64,000 nucleotides of DNA from Clostridiales bacterium. Lineage in GTDB: Bacteria > Bacillota > Clostridia > Christensenellales > Borkfalkiaceae. Location of the stretch: contig SVHG01000001.1 in the NCBI GenBank assembly GCA_015055965.1, forward strand, positions 1 to 64,000, in the 5' to 3' direction. The notes under the pieces are model-generated. The model saw only the letters and a list, made by a program, of their open reading frames with translations, was not told the origin of the DNA and did not search any database. Shown here in pieces: positions 8,070-17,878 of the stretch. Position 1 is the stretch's first letter, and every line of letters starts with the position of its first letter. The position numbers were made by a program, and so were the translations under genes.

Positions 8070-8858
8070 TTATTCGGCAGAGCCTTCTTCTTTGGCCTGT
8101 CTGCGTTTTTCCCTACGTTTTTCCCTTGCCAATTCCTTCTTTCTTTCTTTATCTTCTGCTATTTGTGAGCATACTAGGTCTATACCGTCCTTAGCTACGC
8201 CAACTGCAGAAATTTCTAATACCCTTACGGAAGTTGCAGAACGTTTCATCTTTACGTCCGTTCCATTTGCGTATTCTGCAAAGTCCTTATCGATAAAGTT
8301 AAATTCGCATACGATTTCGCTACGCTTAATCATCATTCTGATAACGCGGTATGCGCCAATCTTGTAATCGTAAAAACCGGTACGCTTTGCTTCTTTTACG
8401 CCTTCTTTTGCTAACGCGTGGCGAACGATATCGTCAAAGAATCTCTTATGCTCGGTTGATAATGCGGCATACTTTTCTTCCATCGTTAGGCTTACGCGTG
8501 AGAAGCTTACTGCATCCGGATCTATTTCTTCCGGCTGTGCTTCCGTTACCGCGATTTCTTCTGCTATTTCTTCAACCTCTTCTACAGGGGCACTAGCAAC
8601 CACGGGTGCGGGTTCTTCTACTGGTGCAGGTTCTACAGGTGCTGCTACCGGCGCGGGCATAATTACCGTGGGCGCAGGTTGTACCACTACCTGTATGGGT
8701 TCTGCAGGCGTTGCGGGAGCTTGTTGCTTTTCACGTTCTCTGCGGGTCTTTGCGTTTTCGTAAATAATATCGCGAACGATAACTATTACGGCAAACAAAC
8801 ATAACGCGCATAGGAATAGCATAAACACCACTACTACTGCTTGTAACATGTTTTCCAT
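8070..8858 (-). CDS. Membrane-anchored protein with P/A/V/E-rich linker and conserved cytoplasmic domain
   Basis: 262 aa. One membrane segment at about 6-30 is followed by a short basic stretch, then a Pro/Ala/Val/Glu-rich linker (about 46-125). A folded region (about 128-235) contains a K-Y-A-A-L-S-T-E-H-K-R-F-F-D-D-I helix and an F-Y-D-Y-K-I-G strand. The C-terminus is strongly charged, Lys/Arg/Glu-rich. I do not recognise the family. Its position next to the SipW-type peptidase suggests it belongs to the surface cluster, perhaps as a cytoplasmic regulator or assembly factor; this is inference only. Confidence 0.6.
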   Translation of the reverse strand: MENMLQAVVVVFMLFLCALCLFAVIVIVRDIIYENAKTRREREKQQAPATPAEPIQVVVQPAPTVIMPAPVAAPVEPAPVEEPAPVVASAPVEEVEEIAEEIAVTEAQPEEIDPDAVSFSRVSLTMEEKYAALSTEHKRFFDDIVRHALAKEGVKEAKRTGFYDYKIGAYRVIRMMIKRSEIVCEFNFIDKDFAEYANGTDVKMKRSATSVRVLEISAVGVAKDGIDLVCSQIAEDKERKKELAREKRREKRRQAKEEGSAE

Positions 8859-9302
8859 TTTGTCTCTCCTTAATCATTGTGAATTTTTGTTAACTGCCTT
8901 TCGGCAGGATTGACCGTTTTGTTGTTTAAATTTTTTGTGACGTTAATCGTTTTTTTGCACAACGTTTTTTACCAATATTCGCGTATATACGCACGCGCGA
9001 CACGCGTCCAAAAAATTTAATGCAAATATTATACCAAATGTGCATAAAGTTGTAAATAAAATTTTTCAAAAAAAAAAAAAATGAGTCCTATTTTATTTTT
9101 ATCCACAATTAAATCACATTTATAATAAGCTTTTTTTGCTTTTAAGCCTTTTAACAAGTGTTAAAGTGTGCATTTTTTACATATTATGCACTTTTTGTGT
9201 TTATGCATAGTAATTTTGTAATTTTTTTAACGAAATTTCAACAACTTATTAACAAATATGGGGCTATAAGTCGATTATCGCATATTTTGGGATTAAAAAA
9301 GA
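8859..9302. other. AT-rich intergenic region with DnaA-box-like sites
   Basis: Gene-free stretch of about 440 bp. It holds the ribosome binding site and probable promoter of the minus-strand gene ending at 8070. It also has alternating CGCGTATATACGC/ACGCGCGACACGCG sequence near 8980-9010, an A-run near 9070, and four 9-mers close to the DnaA-box consensus: TGTGCATAA (9039), TTATCCACA (9099), TTATGCACT (9184) and TTATGCATA (9201). A copy of the dispersed motif lies at 9264-9277. No credible gene. Confidence 0.5.
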
Positions 9303-9320
9303 GCAAGGAATTTTCCTTGC
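9294..9320 (-). terminator. Rho-independent terminator of pgi
   Basis: On the minus strand a GCAAGGAA/TTCCTTGC stem (9303-9320) with a two-base loop is followed by a TCTTTTTT run. It lies just after the pgi stop codon. Confidence 0.75.
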
Positions 9321-9345
9321 CCTTTTGCTTTTGCGGTAATAAATT

Positions 9346-10770
9346 TTAAATAACGTGTTCAGCTTTTTTTGCAGGAGCGTTTGCTAATTCTTCACGTTTT
9401 TCTTCATAACCCTTTCTTCCAAGAAGAGCGTAAGTTGCGTTCTTTCCGCCTTCTACACCGGGTTGATTATAGGTATCTATATTAAGCATTTCGCCAATAT
9501 ATGCAGTTTCCATTTCAAATAAGAATAATAGCTGACCAATGGTGAATTCGTTTACTATGGGAAGATAGATGGTGTGGTTTAATCTACCCTTTACGGTTAA
9601 CGCGTATTCGGTTGCCTTTCTTTCTGCGGTGATAAGCTCGTTCATGGTATGACCGCATAGGAAGTTAACGTCAGGAATATCGGGGCATCCTTCAGAAATA
9701 TGAACCTCTGCTCTGTAATTTTCTACTGCTAAGAAGGTTACCACCTTATCAAAAGGACCTTCCGTATAAAGCTGTACTTGGCTGTGTTGGTCGGTTACGC
9801 CTAATGACTTAACGGGGGTTTGACCTGCGTAAACTACGTTGCCCTCTTTATCTACTGCTTTACCTAAGCTTTCACCCCAAAGCTGGCAATACCAGTCTGC
9901 AATATACTTTAAGCTATCGGCATAAGGCATCATTACGGAAATGTTTTTACCGCGTTGAATTGATAAATACTGTAATAACGCGCTCATCATTGCGGGGTTT
10001 TTCTTAAAGTCTTTATTCTTACAAATTTTATCCATGTACTTAGCGCCGTCTAACATAGTTTTAATATCTATGCCAAGAACTGCTGCAGGTAGTAATCCAA
10101 CGGGACATAGTTGAGAAAATCTTCCGCCAACACCGTCGGGAATATAGAAGGTCTTTAAGCCCTCTTCCTTTGCAATTTTAATTAGGTTACCCTTCGCGCT
10201 AGAGGTGGTTGCGATCATGTGATCCTTCGCCTTTTCGCCAAGACGGCTCTTTAGTATTTGCATTATGATTAAATACTGCGTCATGGTTTCGCTGGTTGCG
10301 CCACTCTTTGTGATTACGTTGAATATGGTTTTTTCGGGATCAATTACCTCTAAAAGAGCTACCATTCTTTCGGGATCTACGTTATCTTCTACGTAGAACT
10401 TGGGTGCTTTTCTCTTTGACTTGGGTAAATCGTTGTGGTGTAAGTGGCATAGCGCTTGGAATACCGCGATAGGACCTAACGCGCTTCCGCCAATGCCTAA
10501 TACAACGAAGTTTTCACAGTTCTTGCGAACGTGCTTTGCAGTTTCAATTATATCTTCTACGATTTCATCTTGATTATAGGGAAGCTCCGTCCAGCCCATC
10601 ATGCCCTTGCCTCTGTTCGCTTGAGCTACTTCATAAGCGTGGCGACATAAGCCCTTGTGCTGTTCCAGCTCTTCCATTGTGAAGCCTTCTTCGCCAACGT
10701 ATGTTTTCATCATGTTGTTGTAATCAAGCTTTACGCGCATGCTTTCACGCGTTACGTTGTTTAATCTCAT
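9346..10770 (-). CDS. pgi: Glucose-6-phosphate isomerase
   Basis: 474 aa, normal length for the clostridial form. It interconverts glucose 6-phosphate and fructose 6-phosphate in the cytoplasm. Family signatures are present: G-I-G-G-S-A-L-G-P for phosphate binding near residue 92, T-K-S-G-A-T-S-E-T near 154, and a D-Q-H-S-Q-V-Q-L-Y segment with the catalytic-region His/Gln near 327. It is 13 bp downstream of the TIM-barrel isomerase gene, so the two probably form one transcript. It ends with a terminator at 9294-9320. Confidence 0.95.
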   Translation of the reverse strand: MRLNNVTRESMRVKLDYNNMMKTYVGEEGFTMEELEQHKGLCRHAYEVAQANRGKGMMGWTELPYNQDEIVEDIIETAKHVRKNCENFVVLGIGGSALGPIAVFQALCHLHHNDLPKSKRKAPKFYVEDNVDPERMVALLEVIDPEKTIFNVITKSGATSETMTQYLIIMQILKSRLGEKAKDHMIATTSSAKGNLIKIAKEEGLKTFYIPDGVGGRFSQLCPVGLLPAAVLGIDIKTMLDGAKYMDKICKNKDFKKNPAMMSALLQYLSIQRGKNISVMMPYADSLKYIADWYCQLWGESLGKAVDKEGNVVYAGQTPVKSLGVTDQHSQVQLYTEGPFDKVVTFLAVENYRAEVHISEGCPDIPDVNFLCGHTMNELITAERKATEYALTVKGRLNHTIYLPIVNEFTIGQLLFLFEMETAYIGEMLNIDTYNQPGVEGGKNATYALLGRKGYEEKREELANAPAKKAEHVI

Positions 10771-10783
10771 AGTATATTACTCC

Positions 10784-11581
10784 TTAAAAAATTTTTTCTT
10801 TTATATTTCTTAAATACTCTAAAGCGTATTTTAAGTCCTTTAAATCGTTAAAGTTTTCCTTGTATATTTCTATAACGCAGTTGCCGTTAAAGCCGTTATA
10901 GGCCAACTTCTTGAATAATTCTTCAAAGTCAAATTTACCCTTTTCGCTTGGCAACGCGGTTTTTCCAAACTCGTCTACGTCGCTTAAATGCACAGTTTTT
11001 ACCCTATCCCCCATCTCTTCTAAATAATGGGTATAATCATAGCCGGATTCGCGCGCTTGCTTAACGTCTAAGCAACAGCATAAATCGGGGGCATAATCCT
11101 TTATTTGGGTAAAAAAGCCGGGCTTGCCGTAGTATGCCCATTCAACGTTTTCAAGGGTTAGCTTCATGCCGTAACGCGCCGTTATTTGCGTTAAATAGTG
11201 CATATCCTCCCCTATTTGCTTATAGTCCGTGAACACCGTTGATTTTTTTAATTTTGCCTTACCGTGTAAGGTATAATAGCTAGCGTTTAGTATTTTTCCT
11301 GCCTTTAAGCAGTTTTCAAAGATTTCCACCGCATCCTTTTTAGTTCTTTCACAGGGGGAAAATAGCTGCGGTTCAAAGTGCGTGTTTAAGGTGTGAATGG
11401 AATGTACCTTTAAATTATTCGTTTTTCTTGAATTTAAAAGTCTTGCGTAATCTTCGTTGTATTCAGAATAAGTTTCTAAAAACACCTCGCATACTCTTGC
11501 GTCTAATTCTTCTATTGCTTTTACTGCATCTTCGTTATAAAGTCTACCAAATAAAGACGCGGTTGAAATTCCTATTTCCAT
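10784..11581 (-). CDS. Sugar phosphate isomerase/epimerase-like TIM-barrel protein
   Basis: 265 aa, the AP-endonuclease-2/xylose-isomerase-like barrel. Metal-site residues are visible in H-S-I-H-T-L-N near 98-104, Y-T-L-H-G-K near 142, T-L-E-N-V-E-W near 181, C-L-D-V-K-Q near 210 and H-L-S-D-V-D near 238, plus a C-terminal V-I-E-I-Y. The family isomerises sugars or cuts abasic DNA; the compact size and the position upstream of pgi favour a sugar role, but the substrate cannot be read from sequence. Confidence 0.75.
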   Translation of the reverse strand: MEIGISTASLFGRLYNEDAVKAIEELDARVCEVFLETYSEYNEDYARLLNSRKTNNLKVHSIHTLNTHFEPQLFSPCERTKKDAVEIFENCLKAGKILNASYYTLHGKAKLKKSTVFTDYKQIGEDMHYLTQITARYGMKLTLENVEWAYYGKPGFFTQIKDYAPDLCCCLDVKQARESGYDYTHYLEEMGDRVKTVHLSDVDEFGKTALPSEKGKFDFEELFKKLAYNGFNGNCVIEIYKENFNDLKDLKYALEYLRNIKEKIF

Positions 11582-11602
11582 AACACCACCGATTACGCTT
11601 TT

Positions 11603-11626
11603 TTCGCGCCGATTGCTCGGCGCGAA
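11603..11626. other. Strong GC-rich hairpin between hpf and the isomerase gene
   Basis: A perfect 10-bp stem TTCGCGCCGA/TCGGCGCGAA with a TTGC loop. The T-run precedes it on the plus strand (CTTTTTT), so it is not a standard terminator for the minus-strand hpf transcript; it could be a processing or stabilising hairpin. Confidence 0.5.
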
Positions 11627-11762
11627 TAAGCTTCTGTTTATTATTTAGCAAGTTTTTGTAAAGCGCTTAATAACGCTTTAAAATGCGAAAAAAACTATCT
11701 TTTTATATAAAAAGTCAAGCTATAAGGCGATTAACGGCACTTTTGCCACGCCTTAGCACGCT

Positions 11763-12284
11763 TTAAATTTCGGGATCGATTAGGCCAAGGTTGCCGTCAT
11801 CTCTTAAATAAAGCACCTTAACTTGCATGCTTGCTTTATCTAAAAATACGTAGAAGGTGTGACCTAACATTTCAAATTCTTCCATAGCTTCTGCTAAATC
11901 CATAGGCTGTAATTTGAACTTTTTGGTCTTTACTATTTTTAAAGGACGTAAATCTTCTTCGTTGAATATTGCTTCCTTGAAAGCGCTTTGCTTTAACTGC
12001 TTTTCAAATTTAGAGCGGTACTTGTAAATTTGCTTTTCTAGCTTGGGAATAACTAGGTCGATTGCGTCGTAAAAGTTCTCTGCATAAGCCTGAGCGCGAA
12101 TTACGTTGTTCTTGTAGTTAACTTCCATTTCCAGCTTACAAGTTCTTGCGTTTTCTTTCTTTAGGTAAATCTTACATTTTGCGTCATCTTCAAAATATTT
12201 ATCTAGCTTTGCTACCTTTTTTGCTATAACGCCATCTATTTTTTCGTTTACCTGATAATTTTTCGCAACTAGTTCTATTCTCAT
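11763..12284 (-). CDS. hpf: Ribosome hibernation promoting factor, long form
   Basis: 173 aa. The N-terminal half (about 1-100) is the S30AE/RaiA domain that binds the 30S decoding region. The C-terminal half (about 112-173) is the dimerisation domain, with K-K-F-K-L-Q-P-M and an E-M-L-G-H-T-F-Y-V-F-L segment. Long-form HPF dimerises 70S ribosomes into inactive 100S particles during slow growth in Firmicutes. It is 13 bp downstream of clpC on the same strand and may share that stress-related transcript. A TCATAATAG-overlapping start with an AGGAC-type site is seen. Confidence 0.93.
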   Translation of the reverse strand: MRIELVAKNYQVNEKIDGVIAKKVAKLDKYFEDDAKCKIYLKKENARTCKLEMEVNYKNNVIRAQAYAENFYDAIDLVIPKLEKQIYKYRSKFEKQLKQSAFKEAIFNEEDLRPLKIVKTKKFKLQPMDLAEAMEEFEMLGHTFYVFLDKASMQVKVLYLRDDGNLGLIDPEI

Positions 12285-12297
12285 AATAGTCCTCCGT

Positions 12298-14736
12298 TTA
12301 ATTTATTTGCGTAAAACGTATACCACTTTCGTCGCCGTAAAGGACGATCGCATCACCACTTCTAATTCTTCCGTCTATAATGGCGTTGGATAATAAATCC
12401 TCCACCTCTCGCGAAATGGTTCGCTTAAGCGGTCTTGCGCCGTACTCGGGATTGTAGCCGTGATCTAGTATTACATTTTCCGCACTCACGTCAACGGTTA
12501 GGGTTACGTTCATTGCAAGTAGACGCTTCTTTAAACCTTCCAACAATAGTCCTACGATTTTTCCGCATTCTTCCTTGGTTAATTTACGGAAAGGTATTAT
12601 ATCGTCTATTCGGTTTAAAAACTCCGGTCTAAAATGCTTTTTAAGAGCCTTAAATATTGCGTCGTTTTCATCAATTACAGCGCTCTGCGCGCCAAATCCC
12701 AACGCCGGGGCTCTCTTTTCACATTCCCCTGCACCGATGTTCGATGTCATAATTATTATGGTGTTCTTAAAGTCCACCGTTCTACCCTTGCTATCCGTTA
12801 AACGACCGTCGTCTAATATTTGCAAGAGTAAATTAAACACGTCCGGATGAGCCTTTTCTATCTCATCAAACAATACGAGAGAATAGGGCTTTTTACGCAC
12901 CTTTTCAGAAAGCTGACCTTCCTCTTCAAAGCCAACGAAGCCCGGAGGAGCGCCGATTAGCTTACTAACGTCGTGCTTTTCCATATATTCACTCATATCT
13001 ATTCTTACAAGAGCGCCCTCGTCGCCGTAAACGGCCTCTGCCAGCGCCTTTGAAAGCTCAGTTTTACCAACGCCGGTAGGCCCAACGAATATAAACGAGC
13101 CGTTGGGGCGTTTGGGATCTTTTAGGTTTGCGCGCGCCCTTCTTATTGCCCTTGAAACGGCGCTTACCGCCTCTTCTTGACCTATTACCCTTGCGTGTAA
13201 TATATCTTCAAGGTGTTTTAAACGCTCGCTTTCTTCAACCCCTATTCTGGTTAAAGGAATATTAGTCCAATCACTTATTACGCCTGCAACGTCTTCTCTT
13301 CCAATGGATGCGCGCGCGTATGAAATGTGATCCATACGGTTGTTTTCAAGCGCTTTTATTTCGTTTTTAATGCGTAATATTTGATTTTCTATTATGGTTA
13401 ACTGTAAATTATCGCCACTATCAATTAAATACTCGCGCTCTGCCATTAATCTGTTCAAGCTATCGCGCTTTTGAGTTAGCTCGCTACCGTTAGCAATTAA
13501 CTTTATGCGCGCCTTTGCAGATGCTTCGTCTATTATATCAATGGCTTTGTCCGGTAAATTTCTATCCGTAATATATCTTTCGGAAAGCTCTACCGCGGCA
13601 TCAATCGCCTCATCAGTAATATGCACCTTGTGATGCGCTTCGTACTTTGCGCGAAGTCCGCGTAATATAAGCTTTGCGTGCTCCGTCGTGGGGGGGTTGA
13701 TTTGTATGGGCTGAAATCTGCGCTCTAACGCAGGATCGCTTTCTATATATTTTCTATACTCGTCCGTTGTGGTTGCTCCGATTACCTGTAGGTCGCTTCT
13801 TGCAAGCTCCGGCTTAATCATTTCTGCGGCGTCCATACCGTCGTTGGTTGCGCCTGCGCCCACTAAGTTATGAATTTCATCAATGAAAAGTATAGTGCTT
13901 TTTTCTTGCTTTAAATAATCTATTGCCCTTTTAAATCTCTCTTCAAACTCTCCGCGGTATTTTGCGCCCGCTATTAAGCCGGATAAATTTAAGGCAAATA
14001 TTCTTTTTCCCATTAGCGTATCGGGAACTTCGTTCTTTACTATCGCTTGGGCAAGACCTTCTACCACTGCGCTTTTACCTACGCCTGCTTCGCCAACTAA
14101 TACGGGATTGTTTTTTAGCCTGCGTGATAGGGTGCTTATTATTCTTTCTATTTCACTATCTCTGCCAATAACGGGATCTAGCTCTCCGCGTTTAGCCATA
14201 GCGGTTAGGTCGTAACCAAAGCCGTCTAAAGGAGTTTTTTCTTGCTTTTCTTCCACTTCAGGCTCGTCCCCTACGGTGGCTACGCTGCTTACCCTTACTT
14301 GCTTACGGTTAAAATATACTACCGACCTTACCTTTTCTCTTAATCCTTCTATATCTACGCCGAATTTTCTTATTAGCGCGCACGCTCTGCAATCGGGTGT
14401 TTCTAAAAGAGCAAGCAATAAATGCTCCGTGCTAACGTATCCTACGCCCGCCCTTGCAGATATATTGATTGCAAGCTGAAAAATTGCGTTGGTGTTTGCA
14501 GTTGGCTTGGGCGTTACCTTACGCGCGCCCTTAAGCGTGGTTCTTTCCAGCTCCGATAAAAGCATGTTCTTGCTAAAACGGAATTCGCTAAGCAAAGAGC
14601 TTGCCGCACTACCTTCACACGCTATTAAGCCAAAAAGCAAATGCTCGCTTGCCAAAATATCTAATTGATATTTGCACGCTATCGCCGTTGCGCTTTCTAT
14701 TGCTTTTCTTAAGTTTTTGGTGTAATTATCGCTCAT
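12298..14736 (-). CDS. clpC: ClpC-type AAA+ unfoldase
   Basis: 812 aa, matching ClpC length. Two N-terminal Clp repeats (about 1-140) contain E-H-L-L-F-G-L and E-H-L-L-L-A-L. D1 carries G-E-A-G-V-G-K-S near 215 and L-F-I-D-E-I-H-N. A coiled middle region near 410-470 follows, then D2 with G-P-T-G-V-G-K-T near 545 and the A-H-P-D-V-F-N-L-L-L-Q-I-L-D-D-G-R-L-T-D signature. It feeds unfolded or arginine-phosphorylated proteins to ClpP. It sits directly after mcsB, forming a protein quality-control operon; ctsR, normally first, is not seen upstream. Confidence 0.95.
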   Translation of the reverse strand: MSDNYTKNLRKAIESATAIACKYQLDILASEHLLFGLIACEGSAASSLLSEFRFSKNMLLSELERTTLKGARKVTPKPTANTNAIFQLAINISARAGVGYVSTEHLLLALLETPDCRACALIRKFGVDIEGLREKVRSVVYFNRKQVRVSSVATVGDEPEVEEKQEKTPLDGFGYDLTAMAKRGELDPVIGRDSEIERIISTLSRRLKNNPVLVGEAGVGKSAVVEGLAQAIVKNEVPDTLMGKRIFALNLSGLIAGAKYRGEFEERFKRAIDYLKQEKSTILFIDEIHNLVGAGATNDGMDAAEMIKPELARSDLQVIGATTTDEYRKYIESDPALERRFQPIQINPPTTEHAKLILRGLRAKYEAHHKVHITDEAIDAAVELSERYITDRNLPDKAIDIIDEASAKARIKLIANGSELTQKRDSLNRLMAEREYLIDSGDNLQLTIIENQILRIKNEIKALENNRMDHISYARASIGREDVAGVISDWTNIPLTRIGVEESERLKHLEDILHARVIGQEEAVSAVSRAIRRARANLKDPKRPNGSFIFVGPTGVGKTELSKALAEAVYGDEGALVRIDMSEYMEKHDVSKLIGAPPGFVGFEEEGQLSEKVRKKPYSLVLFDEIEKAHPDVFNLLLQILDDGRLTDSKGRTVDFKNTIIIMTSNIGAGECEKRAPALGFGAQSAVIDENDAIFKALKKHFRPEFLNRIDDIIPFRKLTKEECGKIVGLLLEGLKKRLLAMNVTLTVDVSAENVILDHGYNPEYGARPLKRTISREVEDLLSNAIIDGRIRSGDAIVLYGDESGIRFTQIN

Positions 14737-14739
14737 CTA

Positions 14740-15783
14740 TTATACCAACACGTTCTTTAAACTATTTTTTACGTATTGCGCTCTGAATACGTCTAATCGC
14801 TGATTATTATCTAAAAACCCGTCTATAGCGCGGTTAACGGCACTTTCGCCACTTAACATTAAAGCGGTTAAGGTTGCGGGCCTACACTTAACCAACAAGT
14901 CGTCTAGCGCGCCGATTTCTTTAACCTTAATAATTCCCAGCATAACGCCAAGCTTTAAATCGGATAATAAGTAGGTAAATTCTTGGTAAGATAAAACCCT
15001 GCATCCTTCTAAAATTGCCTTTGCTCTAAAGCAAGTATCTTCTACCTTATACTTATTTCTATTGTAATAAGATAGGGCGTTAACCTGCTCTATATCCGCT
15101 ATTTCTTTAACGTAAGACTGCACGTCCTTTATAATTGAGGTTTCCGTTCTACCCAAGGTTACTTCGTTGCTTACCTGATATAAGCTACTTTCCCCTTTAC
15201 TGCCTTCGCCAAATACACCGCGAACGGTTAAGCCCTTGCCTTTTGCCTTGCGGTATAAATCGTTGATTAAATCCGTACCCGTAAGGGTGGGTAAAAACAT
15301 CATTACGGAAGCTCTTAATCCCGTGCCTAAATTGGTAGGACATGCGGTTATATAGCCGTAAACTTGACTTTTGCAAAACTTTAAGTTGTTGTTAAGCCAT
15401 CTATCTAAGGGGTAAAGCTTTGAATACGCCGTCATTAAATCTTCGCCGTTTAAAATACACTGTTCCCTTATATGATCCTCTTCGTTAATCATAACGGACA
15501 TGCGCTCTGCCATATCAACGGCAACCGCGCCAGAAAAGGTGTTCTTCTTTAAGGCTTCAGATATAACGTATCTTTCCTTTAACTGCTCTGCTTCCTCTGC
15601 AGATATTTTACTCATTTCGTACAAGTTGAATTTGCCAAAATCGCTTACCAGCTTGTACGTTCTGTTTACTATCTCTTTAGCCATGCCCCTATCCGTTAAG
15701 GTAGAAGCAAAATTGTATCCGCTTAAGTTTCTTGCAAGGCGCACTCTGCAGGTTACCGCCGTACCGTTATAGCTATTCGTCAT
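14740..15783 (-). CDS. mcsB: Protein-arginine kinase McsB
   Basis: 347 aa. The phosphagen-kinase fold is shown by C-R-V-R-L-A-R-N-L near the N-terminus, E-D-H-I-R-E-Q-C near 111-118 and G-L-R-A-S-V-M-M-F-L-P-T-L near 155-170. It phosphorylates arginines on misfolded proteins, marking them for ClpC-ClpP. It overlaps mcsA by 4 bp (ATGA) and is followed by clpC after 3 bp, so translation is likely coupled. An internal stretch (14823-14850) matches the dispersed repeat and encodes E-S-A-V-N-R-A-I-D-G, a peptide also produced by the copy in sbcC. Confidence 0.93.
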   Translation of the reverse strand: MTNSYNGTAVTCRVRLARNLSGYNFASTLTDRGMAKEIVNRTYKLVSDFGKFNLYEMSKISAEEAEQLKERYVISEALKKNTFSGAVAVDMAERMSVMINEEDHIREQCILNGEDLMTAYSKLYPLDRWLNNNLKFCKSQVYGYITACPTNLGTGLRASVMMFLPTLTGTDLINDLYRKAKGKGLTVRGVFGEGSKGESSLYQVSNEVTLGRTETSIIKDVQSYVKEIADIEQVNALSYYNRNKYKVEDTCFRAKAILEGCRVLSYQEFTYLLSDLKLGVMLGIIKVKEIGALDDLLVKCRPATLTALMLSGESAVNRAIDGFLDNNQRLDVFRAQYVKNSLKNVLV

Positions 15784-16040
15784 AACTGCTGTACCTGCCT
15801 TATTATTTCGTTAAGCTCATCCTTAAACACTTCGTAGCATTTGGGACAGCCAACTATTAGCGTTGCGTTTATTTGCGTTAACGTTCTTTTACAGTAAGGG
15901 CATTTGCGTTCCTTCTTTGGAGCGCTTTCACCACCGCGATTAAAGCATTCCTTGCAAACGTAAACGGTTCTTAAAGTGCCGTTTATGCTTTTATTTAATT
16001 TTTTTTCCGCATGATTACGGCCACAAATTTCGCAAAGCAT
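15780..16040 (-). CDS. mcsA: Short McsA-like zinc-binding activator of McsB
   Basis: 86 aa. Four Cys pairs are visible: C-E-I-C at the N-terminus, C-K-E-C near 29, C-P-Y-C near 48 and C-P-K-C near 70, matching the two zinc modules of McsA. Typical McsA is about 180 aa and has a C-terminal UVR region; this protein ends after the second zinc module, so the UVR part is absent. In Bacillus, McsA activates McsB and represses with CtsR. Gene order mcsA-mcsB-clpC with a 4-bp overlap supports the call. Confidence 0.85.
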   Translation of the reverse strand: MLCEICGRNHAEKKLNKSINGTLRTVYVCKECFNRGGESAPKKERKCPYCKRTLTQINATLIVGCPKCYEVFKDELNEIIRQVQQL

Positions 16041-16100
16041 AAACTTGACTTCCTTGCACTATTATTTTATAACAAAATTTCCCATTTGTAAATAGGTTTT

Positions 16101-16973
16101 TTAAAATTTCTTTACTAAATTTTTAAGATATTCTTGCATTTTTTCCTTATACTCCGGATTTTTTAAGGAAAACTCTACGTTGGCTTGTAAAAATCCGAAT
16201 ACGTCACCCGTATCAAAGCGCCTTCCTTCAAACTCGTAAGCAATTAAGCCTGCGCGGTTTATTTCCATAGCGAGGGCATCCGTAAGCTGATATTCGCCGT
16301 GTATTCCCGGTTTTAAATTGTGTAAATTTTCAAAGAAGTCCCCCCTTAATACGTATCTTCCCAAGGGCGCGATATCGCATTTTGCTAAAGTGGGATCGGG
16401 CTTTTCTACAAGCGCGGTTATATTGTATAAATCCCCTTCGTGCAAATCAAACTCGCAAGAAGCGTACTTTGCAAGGTTTTCATAGCCAACCCTTTGCACG
16501 CCTATTACAGTCTTATTCTCTCTTTCAAAAACCTCTATAAGCTGTTTTAAAACGGGCTTTTCGCTACACATAACGTCGTCGCCAAAAAGCACGGCAAAGG
16601 GCTCGCCGTTAGCAAACTGCTCTGCAAGCAATACCGCGTTACCCGTTCCGTTTTGCACTTCTTGAATAACGTAACTAATCTTAGCCATTTTTTGGGGCTC
16701 TGTGCACTTTTGTAAAAATTCGTGGCTTTGGCGTTTTGCTAAAACAGCTTCCAGCTCCTTAGCGGGTGAAAAATGCGCTTCTATAACGTCTTTATGCTGA
16801 CCTACTATAAGCAGTATTTCTTCTATTCCGCTTTTTACGGCTTCTTCTATTATTATTTGTATTGCAGGCACGTTTACTATTGGTAGCATTGCCTTGGGGA
16901 TTGCTTTTGTAAAGGGTAAAAATCTCGTACCGTAACCGGCTACGGGGATTACCGCCTTTCTAACTTTTTGCAT
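16101..16973 (-). CDS. galU: UTP-glucose-1-phosphate uridylyltransferase
   Basis: 290 aa, usual GalU/GtaB length. It makes UDP-glucose for cell-wall and envelope glycans. The nucleotide-binding signature V-I-P-V-A-G-Y-G-T-R-F-L-P lies at about 9-21, with the K-A-I-P-K-A-M-L-P motif at about 23-31, F-G-D-D near 132 and a G-I-H-G-E-Y-Q-L-T-D-A-L segment near 223. The catalytic-core Lys in V-E-K-P is near 190. It stands alone upstream of mcsA with a 60-bp gap and has an inverted repeat in its 5' region (16984-17013). Confidence 0.95.
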   Translation of the reverse strand: MQKVRKAVIPVAGYGTRFLPFTKAIPKAMLPIVNVPAIQIIIEEAVKSGIEEILLIVGQHKDVIEAHFSPAKELEAVLAKRQSHEFLQKCTEPQKMAKISYVIQEVQNGTGNAVLLAEQFANGEPFAVLFGDDVMCSEKPVLKQLIEVFERENKTVIGVQRVGYENLAKYASCEFDLHEGDLYNITALVEKPDPTLAKCDIAPLGRYVLRGDFFENLHNLKPGIHGEYQLTDALAMEINRAGLIAYEFEGRRFDTGDVFGFLQANVEFSLKNPEYKEKMQEYLKNLVKKF

Positions 16974-16983
16974 TTACCCTCCT

Positions 16984-17013
16984 CATACGCGCTTATTTTT
17001 TAGCAGGCGTATG
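16984..17013. other. Hairpin in the galU 5' region
   Basis: CATACGC at 16984-16990 pairs with GCGTATG at 17007-17013, about 10 bp before the galU start on the minus strand, close to its ribosome binding site. It could limit ribosome access; there is no T-run that would make it a terminator of upp. Confidence 0.4.
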
Positions 17014-17147
17014 CAATTTTTCTTGACCTTAATATATATTTTTTTACCGAATAAGTTATGCTTTTGGCGCTAACTTTTGTTCTTTTGCTTTTTAAATAAA
17101 TGCTTGTGCCGTAGTCGTTAAACAACCTTAGACGGCTAATCTATAAA

Positions 17148-17798
<651 letters not shown>

Positions 17799-17878
17799 TT
17801 AGTTGTTTTTAGTTATTTATTTTAGTGTAAAGGCTTATTTTTACAAAAAAGCCACGCTATAGGTCGATTAACTACAGT

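Noticed and set aside
8859..9345. Chromosomal replication origin
   Set aside because: DnaA-box-like words occur, but dnaA, dnaN and rpmH are absent and there is no strand switch here.
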